Positions 1 to 7,513 of a DNA stretch of 34,783 nucleotides are shown here, one piece after another. Position 1 is the stretch's first letter. The number at the start of each line of letters is the position of its first letter. The stretch is from Bacillota bacterium (GTDB taxonomy: Bacteria; Bacillota; Clostridia; Lachnospirales; Cellulosilyticaceae). The stretch is taken from positions 1-34,783 of the forward strand of contig JAEYNQ010000063.1 in assembly GCA_023412455.1 (NCBI GenBank). The letters are read 5' to 3'. Position numbers and translations under genes: made by a program. A model generated the notes under the pieces. That model had not been told where the DNA came from and made no database searches. It worked only from the letters and a program-made list of their open reading frames with translations.

Positions 1-44
1 GTTTCGCTACAAGAAAAGCTTAATCCTCATTTTTGTACTGGTCG

Positions 45-87
45 TGAGGCCTTTTAAAGGCTTTTTTAAGGCTATTATGAGGCCTTT
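45..87. repeat. Short nested AGGCCTTT repeats left of the recombinase gene
   Basis: The ten bases TGAGGCCTTT occur at 45-54 and again at 78-87. Between them lie a 13-base palindrome (GCCTTT-T-AAAGGC, 49-61) and further AAGGCT copies. The block can fold in several alternative ways. It could be recombinase arm sites, an attachment-site fragment or a weak terminator for a gene left of the window. I cannot choose between these. Confidence 0.35.
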
Positions 88-125
88 GTAAACTTATGAA
101 TTATTTATTAAGGAAGAAAAATGGT

Positions 126-160
126 AAAAATAAAAGAGCTATGTAGTCTTTACATAACTC
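126..160 (-). terminator. Rho-independent terminator of the recombinase gene
   Basis: On the minus strand a 10-bp stem (GAGTTATGTA with TACATAGCTC, one G-U pair) encloses a 5-base loop. It is followed directly by TTTTATTTTT. It lies 14 bases after the recombinase stop codon. Confidence 0.85.
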
Positions 161-173
161 TCGGTATTCTTCT

Positions 174-1160
174 TTATCTGTGCCTCATTTTTGCTAATGG
201 ACTAAAATCTTGATAGCCCTGTCTAATGTCATCGTCTGTTAAATCTAAATAGGCCTGTTCTGTAACAGTAACACTACTATGCCCCAATATCTGACTTAAT
301 GTGAAAATATTTCCTCCATTCATTAAAAAACGCTTTGCAAAATTATTTCTCAATGTGTGAGGAGATACATTGCTTAAACCCACCCTTTTGCAGTAGTTTT
401 TAAAGTTTTTTTCAAATACAGCGTTTTTAAAAGGCTTACCCTCACTTGTTGTAAAGAGATACTCACTATTAGTGTAAATATCTTTATACTTTAGCCACCT
501 TTTTAATAGTAAATTCATTTCATTAGAGAAGTATACAATTCTACTTTTCTTTCCCTTAGTATTTTCAGCTGGCAAATAAATAGCTCTCTTTGATAAGTCT
601 ATATCCTCTAGCTTGATTAACAAACATTCTGTGATTCTCATGCCTGTATCCATTAAAATATTGGTAATCACATAATCTCTATACTCCACATATGCAGATA
701 GGTTAAATACTTTTAGTAACATCTTAAATTGTGTATCAGTAATGAAATCTCTTGCCTTCCTTTTGTTAGGCATTGCTTTCAATGTATCCGTAGGATTCTT
801 TTTAACAATGTGGAAATCCATGCAATATGTATAAAAAGCCTTAATATTTCTAAGGTAATTATTAATTGTAGTCACAGACACTCTTTTCCCTAAATCAGTC
901 CTTACTTGAGGATTATTAGCTTTTCGGCTCAATTCTTCGGCTACTACTGTATATTTACCTCTGTCCCTAACATAAGCTAAATACTCCACAATTACTTTCT
1001 TCGTTACTTTTTGAGCCATCTCAATTTTATGCTCATCCTCACAGTATTTAGCAAACAATCTTAAGCTCTGCTCATATGATTTAATCGTTTTACTTGCTAA
1101 TCCTTTTGTTTTGCAATAGACTAAATAGTCCTCAATTTGATAAAAAAATTCTGTAAACAT
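174..1160 (-). CDS. Tyrosine recombinase / phage-type integrase
   Basis: A 328-residue site-specific recombinase of the XerC/XerD/phage integrase family, which cuts and rejoins DNA through a tyrosine-DNA intermediate. The N-terminal half (about 5-120) has the SAM-like core-binding fold typical of these enzymes. The C-terminal half (about 135-320) carries the catalytic set: Arg175 in TGMRITE, Lys202 in NTKGKK, His268 and Arg271 in HTLR, His294 in LGHSS and nucleophile Tyr304 in AYLDL. Length and motifs look intact, so it is probably active. An AGGAG site precedes the ATG. It does not belong to the conserved spo0A neighbourhood and has no excisionase or relaxase beside it. It is more likely the integrase of an element extending to the left than the housekeeping XerD, but the exact substrate is unknown. 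Confidence 0.9.
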   Translation of the reverse strand: MFTEFFYQIEDYLVYCKTKGLASKTIKSYEQSLRLFAKYCEDEHKIEMAQKVTKKVIVEYLAYVRDRGKYTVVAEELSRKANNPQVRTDLGKRVSVTTINNYLRNIKAFYTYCMDFHIVKKNPTDTLKAMPNKRKARDFITDTQFKMLLKVFNLSAYVEYRDYVITNILMDTGMRITECLLIKLEDIDLSKRAIYLPAENTKGKKSRIVYFSNEMNLLLKRWLKYKDIYTNSEYLFTTSEGKPFKNAVFEKNFKNYCKRVGLSNVSPHTLRNNFAKRFLMNGGNIFTLSQILGHSSVTVTEQAYLDLTDDDIRQGYQDFSPLAKMRHR

Positions 1161-1177
1161 TTAAAAACTCTCCTAAA

Positions 1178-1201
1178 TATTGGTATTGTTCCCAGCCAAT
1201 A
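1178..1201. repeat. Short inverted repeat in the recombinase leader
   Basis: TATTGG at 1178-1183 and CCAATA at 1196-1201 form a 6-bp inverted repeat with a 12-base spacer. It sits about 20 bases upstream of the recombinase start codon. It could be an operator, a core recombination site or a chance repeat. No second copy was noticed elsewhere in the window. Confidence 0.25.
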
Positions 1202-1252
1202 AATCAGAAGAGTTTATAGGTTTAAATTTAAAAAGTTAGTTGGTATCAAGGC

Positions 1253-1301
1253 AAAAAAATTCTCTACCACACCTACCAACAAAATTATTCGTAGGTATAG
1301 C
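1253..1301 (-). terminator. Terminator downstream of spo0A
   Basis: Minus-strand RNA can pair GCUAUACCUAC with GUAGGUGUGGU (11 positions, several G-U pairs) around a 14-base loop. Seven U residues follow after AGAGAA. The spacing between stem and U tract and the large loop make it less than ideal, but it is the only terminator candidate after spo0A. Confidence 0.5.
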
Positions 1302-1332
1302 TATTTCACTGAACCCCTTCTCTCTCAACGAT

Positions 1333-2157
1333 TTAACCGACCTGCATCTCAAGACGAAGTCTATCGGCAATGAGTGCGATGAATTCTGAGTTAGTGGGCT
1401 TTCCTTTACCATTGTTAACGGTGTAACCAAAGAGTTTATCAATGGTATCCATCTTACCTCTTGACCATGCCACTTCTATGGCGTGGCGAATAGCACGTTC
1501 TACACGGCTTGGTGTCGTATTGTACTGTTTAGCAATGGATGGATAGAGTTGTTTGGTAATCGAATTAAGAACGTCCATATCATTGATCACCATAATAATG
1601 GCATCACGAAGATATTGATAGCCTTTAATATGAGCTGGTACTCCGATCTCATGAATAACGCTAGTTACTTCTGTCTCTAGATTATGTTGGGTAGGCATTC
1701 CTTTTGACTTTGGCAAGAATGGCTTGGAACTCCCCATCCCACTAAAGCTTGTTCCATTTGATTTAACGGAGCTAGTCATGGCCTTAAGTTGACGAATACG
1801 ATTAATTAAGGTCTCCATATCAAAAGGCTTAACAATATAATATTCTGCTCCTAAAGACATGGCTCTTTCTGTAATCTTATCTTGTCCTACTGCTGAAAGC
1901 ATAATAAAAAGTGGTCTTTTGGTTATTTCTGTTGTGCTTACTCTCTCTAGAACGCCAATACCATCTAAATAAGGCATAATGACATCTAATATGACAATGT
2001 CTGGTCCTAATTGCTGAATAAGACTAAAAGCTTCTTCTCCATTTCCTGCTACTTCTACAACTTCCATATCTTCTTGCCTGTCAATAAACTCTCTTAGAAT
2101 GTCAGAAAAATCCTTATTGTCGTCTGCTATCAATATTTTCATTTTTTGTTCAAACAA
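1333..2157 (-). CDS. spo0A: Spo0A, master response regulator of sporulation
   Basis: Transcription factor that receives phosphate and starts sporulation by binding 0A boxes. The 274-residue protein has the normal length and two domains. The receiver (about 6-122) contains acidic pocket Asp12-Asp13 in IADDN, phospho-acceptor Asp58 in VILDVIMP, Ser88, and Lys110 in YIVKP. The C-terminal effector domain (about 155-274) contains the helix-turn-helix with recognition segment PSRVERAIRHAIEVAW, near-invariant in Spo0A. I chose the TTG at 2157 because a run of seven G, the only ribosome-binding-like sequence, lies about six bases before it. The in-frame ATG at 2142 would sit over 20 bases away. It follows spoIVB, as in other Firmicutes, but has its own promoter candidate. 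Identity is essentially certain; the start is an inference. Confidence 0.97.
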   Translation of the reverse strand: MFEQKMKILIADDNKDFSDILREFIDRQEDMEVVEVAGNGEEAFSLIQQLGPDIVILDVIMPYLDGIGVLERVSTTEITKRPLFIMLSAVGQDKITERAMSLGAEYYIVKPFDMETLINRIRQLKAMTSSVKSNGTSFSGMGSSKPFLPKSKGMPTQHNLETEVTSVIHEIGVPAHIKGYQYLRDAIIMVINDMDVLNSITKQLYPSIAKQYNTTPSRVERAIRHAIEVAWSRGKMDTIDKLFGYTVNNGKGKPTNSEFIALIADRLRLEMQVG

Positions 2158-2204
2158 AAATATCCCCCCCGGATAATTATTATTATTTTGAAAAATCTAA
2201 ATTC

Positions 2205-2233
2205 ATTATAACTAATTATTTCCAAGATTACAA
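2205..2233 (-). promoter_or_regulatory. SigA-type promoter candidate for spo0A
   Basis: On the minus strand TTGTAA (2228-2233) and TATAAT (2205-2210) are 17 bases apart, giving a predicted start near 2198 and a leader of about 40 bases. A GGAAAT / GAATTT pair overlapping it faintly resembles a SigH promoter, which drives spo0A in Bacillus, but its spacing is short. Confidence 0.6.
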
Positions 2234-2274
2234 TACCATTATTTGTAATTTTTATTTTTATTTTACATTTCATA

Positions 2275-3558
2275 CTAGTTTTTTTCATTATTAATCATAT
2301 TTTCGATGAAAATACCATAACCTCTCGTAGGGTCTTGCACAAAAACATGGGTTATAGCCCCTATTAATTTGCCATCTTGCAAAATAGGACTACCACTCAT
2401 TCCTTGTATAATACCATTTGTAAGACTTAATAACTCCTCATCTGTAATTTTAATGACCATCCCTTTAGCTGGTTCATTGCTATAACGTGAGACTTTTTGT
2501 ATAGTAACCTCATATTCTTTAATAACCCCTTCTCTTAAATCTACTAAAATAGTGGCTTTTCCCTCATGAACTTCATCCTGAAAGGCTATGGGCACTTTGG
2601 CTGTTGTTAAACGCTTTACCGTCTCTGGACTTAATACACCATAAATTCCAATGGATGTATTATTTTCCACCTCACCAATAATACTGCTGGCATCATAATG
2701 AATGGTCCCACTAATCTCTCCTGGCATACCTTTTTGTCCCTTTTTAATATTGGTAACAGTAGCACTGATAATGGTCCCTTCGCGAATAGGCATCAGTTTT
2801 TTCGTATCGACATCGGTAATACCATGTCCCAATGCTCCAAAAATACCAGTGGTAGGATCCACATAAGTGAGTGTCCCAATACCTTGTGTACTATCCCGAA
2901 TCCAGACCCCCATCTTATAGGTTTCCTCACAACTGGAATAAACCGGTTGAACCTGTACCTCTTTCAGTTTACCCTCTCGCATAAGCTTGAGATGGACAGG
3001 TTCTCCTTCTGCTGTTTCTACTGCTTCCTTTAAATCCTCTTTAACTTCTAATTTTTTTCCATTACATTCTAAAATCATATCCCCAACTTCAATAACACCC
3101 TTTGAAGGGGACATCATATGGCCATCCTTTTCAAACTGTCCAATGCCTAAAACTAAAATACCTTCTGTATCTACCTTAATCCCTACAAGTTTTCCACAAG
3201 GAATGACCTCCCTATCCCTTACAGCTTCTACTGAAACTCTTTTTAGAGGGATGCCTAAAAGAGAGAGGGTGATATCTGTCTCCCCTTCCTCTTGCATGCT
3301 CACATAAAGAGGGCGATTGAGTGGAATAATTCCTTGTTGAAGAAGTCTATTATTCTCCCCTCTAATAATCAGGGCCTCGTTTTTTAACACATTCACATGA
3401 AGAGGAATGTCAAAATCAAAGATATGTTCTCTGCCTACAATGAGCTTAACTTCTTTAGGTAAATAATAATAAGATATAATAAATGGACTACTTATCAAAA
3501 GTCCTAAAACCAGTAACATGCAAATTGTAAAATAATAATTTTTTGGTTTATTTTTCAT
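2275..3558 (-). CDS. spoIVB: SpoIVB, S55 serine peptidase signalling from forespore to mother cell
   Basis: Secreted by the forespore into the intermembrane space, SpoIVB cleaves SpoIVFA (where present) so that SpoIVFB processes pro-SigK. The protein has 427 residues, the usual family size. A single N-terminal membrane segment (about 9-31) is followed by a PDZ-like domain (about 118-205) and the S55 peptidase domain. Putative catalytic His245 lies in GALGHGIT, Ser388 in QGMSGSP and Asp373 in ITDEEL. Their spacing matches the His236/Asp363/Ser378 set of the Bacillus subtilis protein within one residue. The gene sits between recN and spo0A, the conserved order. The recN terminator and a candidate forespore promoter separate it from recN, so it should be expressed only in the developing spore. 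Confidence 0.95.
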   Translation of the reverse strand: MKNKPKNYYFTICMLLVLGLLISSPFIISYYYLPKEVKLIVGREHIFDFDIPLHVNVLKNEALIIRGENNRLLQQGIIPLNRPLYVSMQEEGETDITLSLLGIPLKRVSVEAVRDREVIPCGKLVGIKVDTEGILVLGIGQFEKDGHMMSPSKGVIEVGDMILECNGKKLEVKEDLKEAVETAEGEPVHLKLMREGKLKEVQVQPVYSSCEETYKMGVWIRDSTQGIGTLTYVDPTTGIFGALGHGITDVDTKKLMPIREGTIISATVTNIKKGQKGMPGEISGTIHYDASSIIGEVENNTSIGIYGVLSPETVKRLTTAKVPIAFQDEVHEGKATILVDLREGVIKEYEVTIQKVSRYSNEPAKGMVIKITDEELLSLTNGIIQGMSGSPILQDGKLIGAITHVFVQDPTRGYGIFIENMINNEKN

Positions 3559-3593
3559 TCAGTCACCTACTCTACTTTAGCTGTCCTATTTTT

Positions 3594-3622
3594 AAAATAT
3601 CCTTTTTAAAGAGCATTTATAC
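3594..3622 (-). promoter_or_regulatory. Candidate SigF/SigG promoter for spoIVB
   Basis: The minus strand shows GTATA (3618-3622), a 15-base spacer and GGATATTTT (3594-3602). This fits the GYWTA -35 and GGNNANANT-like -10 known for forespore SigF, recognised in part by SigG. The predicted start near 3587 leaves a leader of about 30 bases. Bacillus spoIVB is forespore-transcribed, which supports the reading. Confidence 0.5.
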
Positions 3623-3644
3623 AATCTCAAAAAAAGTTCCATAA

Positions 3645-3682
3645 AAAAAGAACTTATGTCGTTAATGGCATAAGTTCTTTTT
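3645..3682 (-). terminator. Terminator at the end of recN, overlapping its last codons
   Basis: A perfect 14-bp stem (3645-3658 with 3669-3682; GAACTTATG core) has a 10-base loop and is followed by T residues on the minus strand. The recN stop codon lies in the loop, so the last six codons of recN form the upstream arm. It should stop the dxs-to-recN transcript before spoIVB. Confidence 0.85.
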
Positions 3683-5353
3683 ATAATTTTCTGCTATATG
3701 GCGAATCTCTTTGGCCCCTTGTAGAGTGCTTTCTGTTACAAAACCACCCATCATACGGCAAAGCTCTTGTTGGATCCCTAATTCCTCTAAAACTTGAAGC
3801 TCTGTTGTAGTCATGGATTCATTGACCTTTTTCTCAATTAGAAAATGACGATCTGCCATAGCTGCAATCTGAGGCAGATGGGTAATACACAAGACTTGTC
3901 GTCCCCTAGCAATAAGAGCTAACTTCTCTCCTACTTTTTGAGCGGCCACACCACTGATTCCTGCATCAATTTCATCAAAGATTACGGTATCAATCACATC
4001 ACCTAATACCAAAACCGTCTTAATGGCTAACATCACACGGGAAATCTCACCACCCGATGCAATCTTGGAAAGGGGATGAATATCTTCTCCTAAATTTGTA
4101 CGAATAAGGAATTCTACATCATTTTTACCTATACTATTAAAAGTATCTAGCTCATTAATAGCTACCTCAAACTTAGCATAAGGCATCTGTAAGTCATGGA
4201 GATGGGTATCAATCGCACTTTCTATGCTACAGGCAATAGCTTGACGCTCTTTAGATAACTGATTAGCTAACTTATCCAGTTCCTCTTTAAGGGTCTTTTC
4301 CTCTTCTAAAAGCTTTTCCTTATTGTTTTCCCCACTCACTAACTCTTCAAGCTCTTTCTCACATTGTACCTTGTAGTCTAAAATTTCTTCTAAAGTACTT
4401 CCATACTTTTGTTTTAAACGATAAATGATATCCAATCGCATTTGGGCTTCTTCTAAAGCTTCTGGCGAATACTCCATATCCTCTGCAAAACGACGGATTT
4501 GATAAGTTGCTTCTTGGAGCTCTGCTTCAATAGTACTTAAATGTTCATAAAGGCTACTAATCTCTGGTGTGATATGACTGATATCTTGAACAGCTTGAAG
4601 CGCCCTTCCTAGCAATAAGGAAGCAGTTACCTCACTATCGCCATCCAAACAGGCATAAGCTCTTTGACATTGACGTATAATTTTCTCAGCATGGGAAAGC
4701 ATCTGATAATGTGCTTTTAACTCCTCTTCTTCCTGGGGCTTTAGCTGACAGCTGGCAATTTCTTCAATCTGGAAGGTTAGCATATCCTTAAGCTGTAATC
4801 TTTTACGATCATTATCTCCTATTTTAGCAAGCTGACCTCTTACATTTTGTAAACGTTCATAAAGCTTTTTATAGTTGTTTTTTAATTTCTCAAAAGTTTC
4901 TCCTCCAAAGCTATCTAACATATGAATGTGCTTGGTTACATCTAATAGGGATTGAGGCTCGTGCTGTCCATGAACATCAATAAGCAATGAAGAAAGCTCT
5001 TTAACCATTTGGCGCGTAGCTATAGCCCCATTAATTTTATAAGTAGTCCGTCCCGATTGATATAAAGCCCGCTCTATATAAATTTCTCTCTTTTCATAAG
5101 GAATAGCATTTGCCTCTAAATAACCTATTCCTAGTCCACCTTCGTCCTCAAAAAGTAATTCTACCCAGCCACATTCTTGTCCTTTACGGATGATTTGACG
5201 TGACGTACGATTGCCTATTGCAAACTGGATGGAATCAATAAGCATAGACTTACCTGCCCCTGTCTCACCACTAAAAATATTTAAATGATTACTAAGTTCC
5301 AAATGTACTTTTTCGATAAGTGCTATGTTACTTGCCTTAATAGACTTAAGCAT
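3662..5353 (-). CDS. recN: RecN, SMC-like DNA double-strand break repair ATPase
   Basis: Cytoplasmic ATPase that gathers broken DNA ends early in recombinational repair. The 563-residue protein has the normal RecN layout. The N-terminal ATPase half has Walker A GETGAGKS at 29-36. A coiled-coil-rich middle (about 150-400) is full of Glu, Lys and Leu. The C-terminal half has ABC signature ASGGEIS at 432-438 and Walker B TVIFDEID at 456-463, followed by the CITHLPQIAA segment. It starts 19 bases after argR, so the two are probably cotranscribed, an association common in Firmicutes. Nothing appears truncated. Confidence 0.97.
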   Translation of the reverse strand: MLKSIKASNIALIEKVHLELSNHLNIFSGETGAGKSMLIDSIQFAIGNRTSRQIIRKGQECGWVELLFEDEGGLGIGYLEANAIPYEKREIYIERALYQSGRTTYKINGAIATRQMVKELSSLLIDVHGQHEPQSLLDVTKHIHMLDSFGGETFEKLKNNYKKLYERLQNVRGQLAKIGDNDRKRLQLKDMLTFQIEEIASCQLKPQEEEELKAHYQMLSHAEKIIRQCQRAYACLDGDSEVTASLLLGRALQAVQDISHITPEISSLYEHLSTIEAELQEATYQIRRFAEDMEYSPEALEEAQMRLDIIYRLKQKYGSTLEEILDYKVQCEKELEELVSGENNKEKLLEEEKTLKEELDKLANQLSKERQAIACSIESAIDTHLHDLQMPYAKFEVAINELDTFNSIGKNDVEFLIRTNLGEDIHPLSKIASGGEISRVMLAIKTVLVLGDVIDTVIFDEIDAGISGVAAQKVGEKLALIARGRQVLCITHLPQIAAMADRHFLIEKKVNESMTTTELQVLEELGIQQELCRMMGGFVTESTLQGAKEIRHIAENYKKNLCH

Positions 5354-5372
5354 AACTGCATCACTCCTTGCT

Positions 5373-5831
5373 TTATGAACCGAGTATCTCTTTAAACTTA
5401 CTCATCACTGTATTGATTTCATCTACTGCCTTAATAACACAAAAAATAGTATCATCTCCGGCTAAAGTGCCTACAATTTCTTCAAAGTTAAAGGCATCAA
5501 TAGCCGCAGCTACTGCATTACCCATACCTACTAGCGTACGAATAACAATAATATTACCTGCACAATCCATCCCAACAAAGGCATCTTTGAAAACACGAAT
5601 AACCTTTTCAGATACTTGCTGCTCATAATTAATAAGAGCTACATATTTTTGCCCACCACTCTTGCTTGCTACTTTTGTCAATTTTAGTTCTCTAATATCC
5701 CGTGATACCGTTGCTTGTGTTACACTAAACCCTTCATTTTCTAAAGAGGTCGCTAAATCCTCTTGGGTCTCTATTTCATATTTTTGGATTAAACTTAATA
5801 TGGCTGATTGTCTTTGTTCTTTCATTCCCAT
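5373..5831 (-). CDS. argR: ArgR/AhrC arginine repressor
   Basis: Hexameric arginine-responsive regulator that represses arginine synthesis genes and can activate catabolic ones. The 152-residue length is standard. The N-terminal winged helix (1-70) includes VTQATVSRDIRELKL, with the Ser-Arg-Asp signature at 43-45. The C-terminal trimerisation and arginine-binding domain includes GTLAGDDT at 121-128, whose two aspartates bind arginine in known homologues. Its ATG lies one base beyond the nadK stop, suggesting translational coupling. No arginine genes are nearby, so its targets lie elsewhere; the position next to recN is a conserved arrangement rather than a functional clue. Confidence 0.95.
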   Translation of the reverse strand: MGMKEQRQSAILSLIQKYEIETQEDLATSLENEGFSVTQATVSRDIRELKLTKVASKSGGQKYVALINYEQQVSEKVIRVFKDAFVGMDCAGNIIVIRTLVGMGNAVAAAIDAFNFEEIVGTLAGDDTIFCVIKAVDEINTVMSKFKEILGS

Positions 5832-5832
5832 T

Positions 5833-6693
5833 TTATCTTCGCCTTTCTACTATTTTATTTCTAAGGATTTCAAAAAACTTTAATTCTGATAACTTAATAA
5901 GCTTTGTCACATAAGGAGATTTATCTATTTGTATAAAGTGGTGAGGCGATAAATACATTTTTGTATTCCCATCAATATTTAAAGCCATATTCATGTTATC
6001 GTCATTACAGGTTTTAATCTGAACAATATCTTCTTCAGCTAAAATAATGGATTTTGAATAAATAGTATGCGGACAAATAGGTGTCAAAATATAGGCCTTG
6101 GTATGTGGCAAAACGATAGGTCCCCCTGCTGAGAGATTATAGGCTGTCGAACCTGTAGGCGTGGAGATAATTATTCCATCTGCTGGATAAACATCACAGA
6201 GCTCATGATTGACTAAAATCTCAAACTCACTTAGGCGAGAGGCATTTCCTCGCGTAATGTTAATATCATTCAATGCATTATAAATATGCTCTTTCCCATC
6301 AGGAGAAATAATTTTAGCACGTAGCATCATGCGCTTTTGAATGTGATAATTTCCCCCTAAAAGTTTTTCTAGGTAAAAGGCAATATCCTGTGGCTCGATA
6401 TCTGCTAAAAATCCTAATCGCCCTAAATTGATACCAATAATGGGCACATCCGCTACACTAGCTTTCTCGGCCACAGCTAAAATCGTCCCATCCCCACCAA
6501 TGGCAATAAGAATATCACTTTTTTCAAAAAGAACCTCTTCACTTTCACAAGGGTATAACCCTTCTACATGTTCTGCTATATGGCTGGTACCTAGAGGCTT
6601 ATAGCCCTTATCAATCAGGCACTTTACCACATTCCTAGTAATCTCTAGCTCCGTATCCTTTAATAAATTAGGAATAATTCCTATCGTCTTCAT
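5833..6693 (-). CDS. nadK: NAD kinase
   Basis: Phosphorylates NAD to NADP in the cytoplasm, setting the NADPH pool used by biosynthetic enzymes such as AroE in this window. The 286-residue protein has the family hallmarks: GGDGT at 66-70, the NDI segment at 143-145 followed by ITRGNASR, and the glycine-rich TPTGSTAYNLSAGGP at 179-193 that shapes the NAD site. The ATG follows an AGGGGG ribosome binding site by five bases. It lies 12 bases after tlyA and one base before argR, in the conserved tlyA-nadK-argR-recN string. Confidence 0.96.
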   Translation of the reverse strand: MKTIGIIPNLLKDTELEITRNVVKCLIDKGYKPLGTSHIAEHVEGLYPCESEEVLFEKSDILIAIGGDGTILAVAEKASVADVPIIGINLGRLGFLADIEPQDIAFYLEKLLGGNYHIQKRMMLRAKIISPDGKEHIYNALNDINITRGNASRLSEFEILVNHELCDVYPADGIIISTPTGSTAYNLSAGGPIVLPHTKAYILTPICPHTIYSKSIILAEEDIVQIKTCNDDNMNMALNIDGNTKMYLSPHHFIQIDKSPYVTKLIKLSELKFFEILRNKIVERRR

Positions 6694-6705
6694 GAGTTCC
6701 CCCTC

Positions 6706-7509
6706 TTATAAACTTTGATGTGATGAAGCGACTACTCGGCTAATGCTCTCTTCTTGTTGGGTAAGGAGCTCTTCCCCACCCTTTTTAATGTGAATAAGGT
6801 ATTCAATATTCCCTTCAGGGCCCTTAATAGGCGAAAAATCAAGACCTTGTACTCCAAATCCAATCCCTCTAGCATAATCCCACACTTCATGAATGACTTG
6901 TTCATGTACTTTAGGCTTGCGAACAACTCCGTGTTTTTCTACTTGCTCTCTTCCTGCCTCAAACTGTGGCTTAATAAGTGCCACTATATCTGCTCCTTCT
7001 TTTAAGAGAAGAGATAAAGGTTGAAGTACCTTCGTTAATGAAATAAAAGAAACATCTATTGAACTAAAAGCTATGGCTTCTCCAATATCCTCTGGTGAAA
7101 CATAACGAATATTTGTCTTTTCCATACATATGACGCGCTCATCTTGACGTAGTTTCCAGGCTAGCTGTCCATAGCCCACATCTACAGCATAAACTTTTGT
7201 AGCCCCGTTTTGAAGCATACAATCTGTAAAACCACCTGTAGAAGCGCCTACATCCATACATACCTTACCTTCCAAAGATACAGCAAAGCTAGCCATGGCC
7301 TTCTCTAGTTTTAAGCCACCACGACTCACATATTTCATACGTTCCCTTACCTCTAAATGAGTAGACCTTTTGACCTTAAGACCTGGCTTATCTTCTCTTT
7401 GCCCATCCACATAGACCACACCTGCCATAATGTAGGCTTTAGCTCTTTCTCTTGATTCTGCTAAACCGAGCTCTACTAAGAGCACATCTAGTCTTTCTTT
7501 TTCATCCAT
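6706..7509 (-). CDS. tlyA: TlyA family rRNA 2'-O-methyltransferase
   Basis: Predicted SAM-dependent RNA methyltransferase; characterised homologues methylate 2'-hydroxyls in 16S and 23S rRNA and affect capreomycin susceptibility. With the start at 7509 it has 267 residues. An S4 RNA-binding domain (about 5-60, beginning ERLDVLLVELGLAESRE) is followed by an FtsJ-like Rossmann domain with SAM motif DVGASTGGFTD at 86-96. A GTG start at 7554 is possible and would overlap dxs by 41 bases. I prefer the ATG at 7509 because it gives the usual N-terminus just before the S4 domain, although its ribosome binding site is weak. It follows dxs by 4 bases, so the two are likely coupled. Confidence 0.93.
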   Translation of the reverse strand: MDEKERLDVLLVELGLAESRERAKAYIMAGVVYVDGQREDKPGLKVKRSTHLEVRERMKYVSRGGLKLEKAMASFAVSLEGKVCMDVGASTGGFTDCMLQNGATKVYAVDVGYGQLAWKLRQDERVICMEKTNIRYVSPEDIGEAIAFSSIDVSFISLTKVLQPLSLLLKEGADIVALIKPQFEAGREQVEKHGVVRKPKVHEQVIHEVWDYARGIGFGVQGLDFSPIKGPEGNIEYLIHIKKGGEELLTQQEESISRVVASSHQSL

Positions 7510-7513
7510 GAAT

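Noticed and set aside
1236..1442. A 68-codon minus-strand frame overlapping the end of spo0A
   Set aside because: Different frame from spo0A, largely inside it, with the remainder covering the spo0A terminator; no ribosome binding site.
2228..2257. ATTACAA / TTGTAAT hairpin followed by T-rich DNA on the plus strand
   Set aside because: It would be a terminator for plus-strand transcription, but no plus-strand gene is present and it overlaps the spo0A promoter -35 box.
2698..3307. Two plus-strand frames of about 110 codons opposite spoIVB
   Set aside because: They overlap each other and the intact spoIVB gene, and show no domain or start signal.
6732..6926. A 64-codon minus-strand frame inside tlyA
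   Set aside because: Out-of-frame reading of the tlyA 3' region without start signal.
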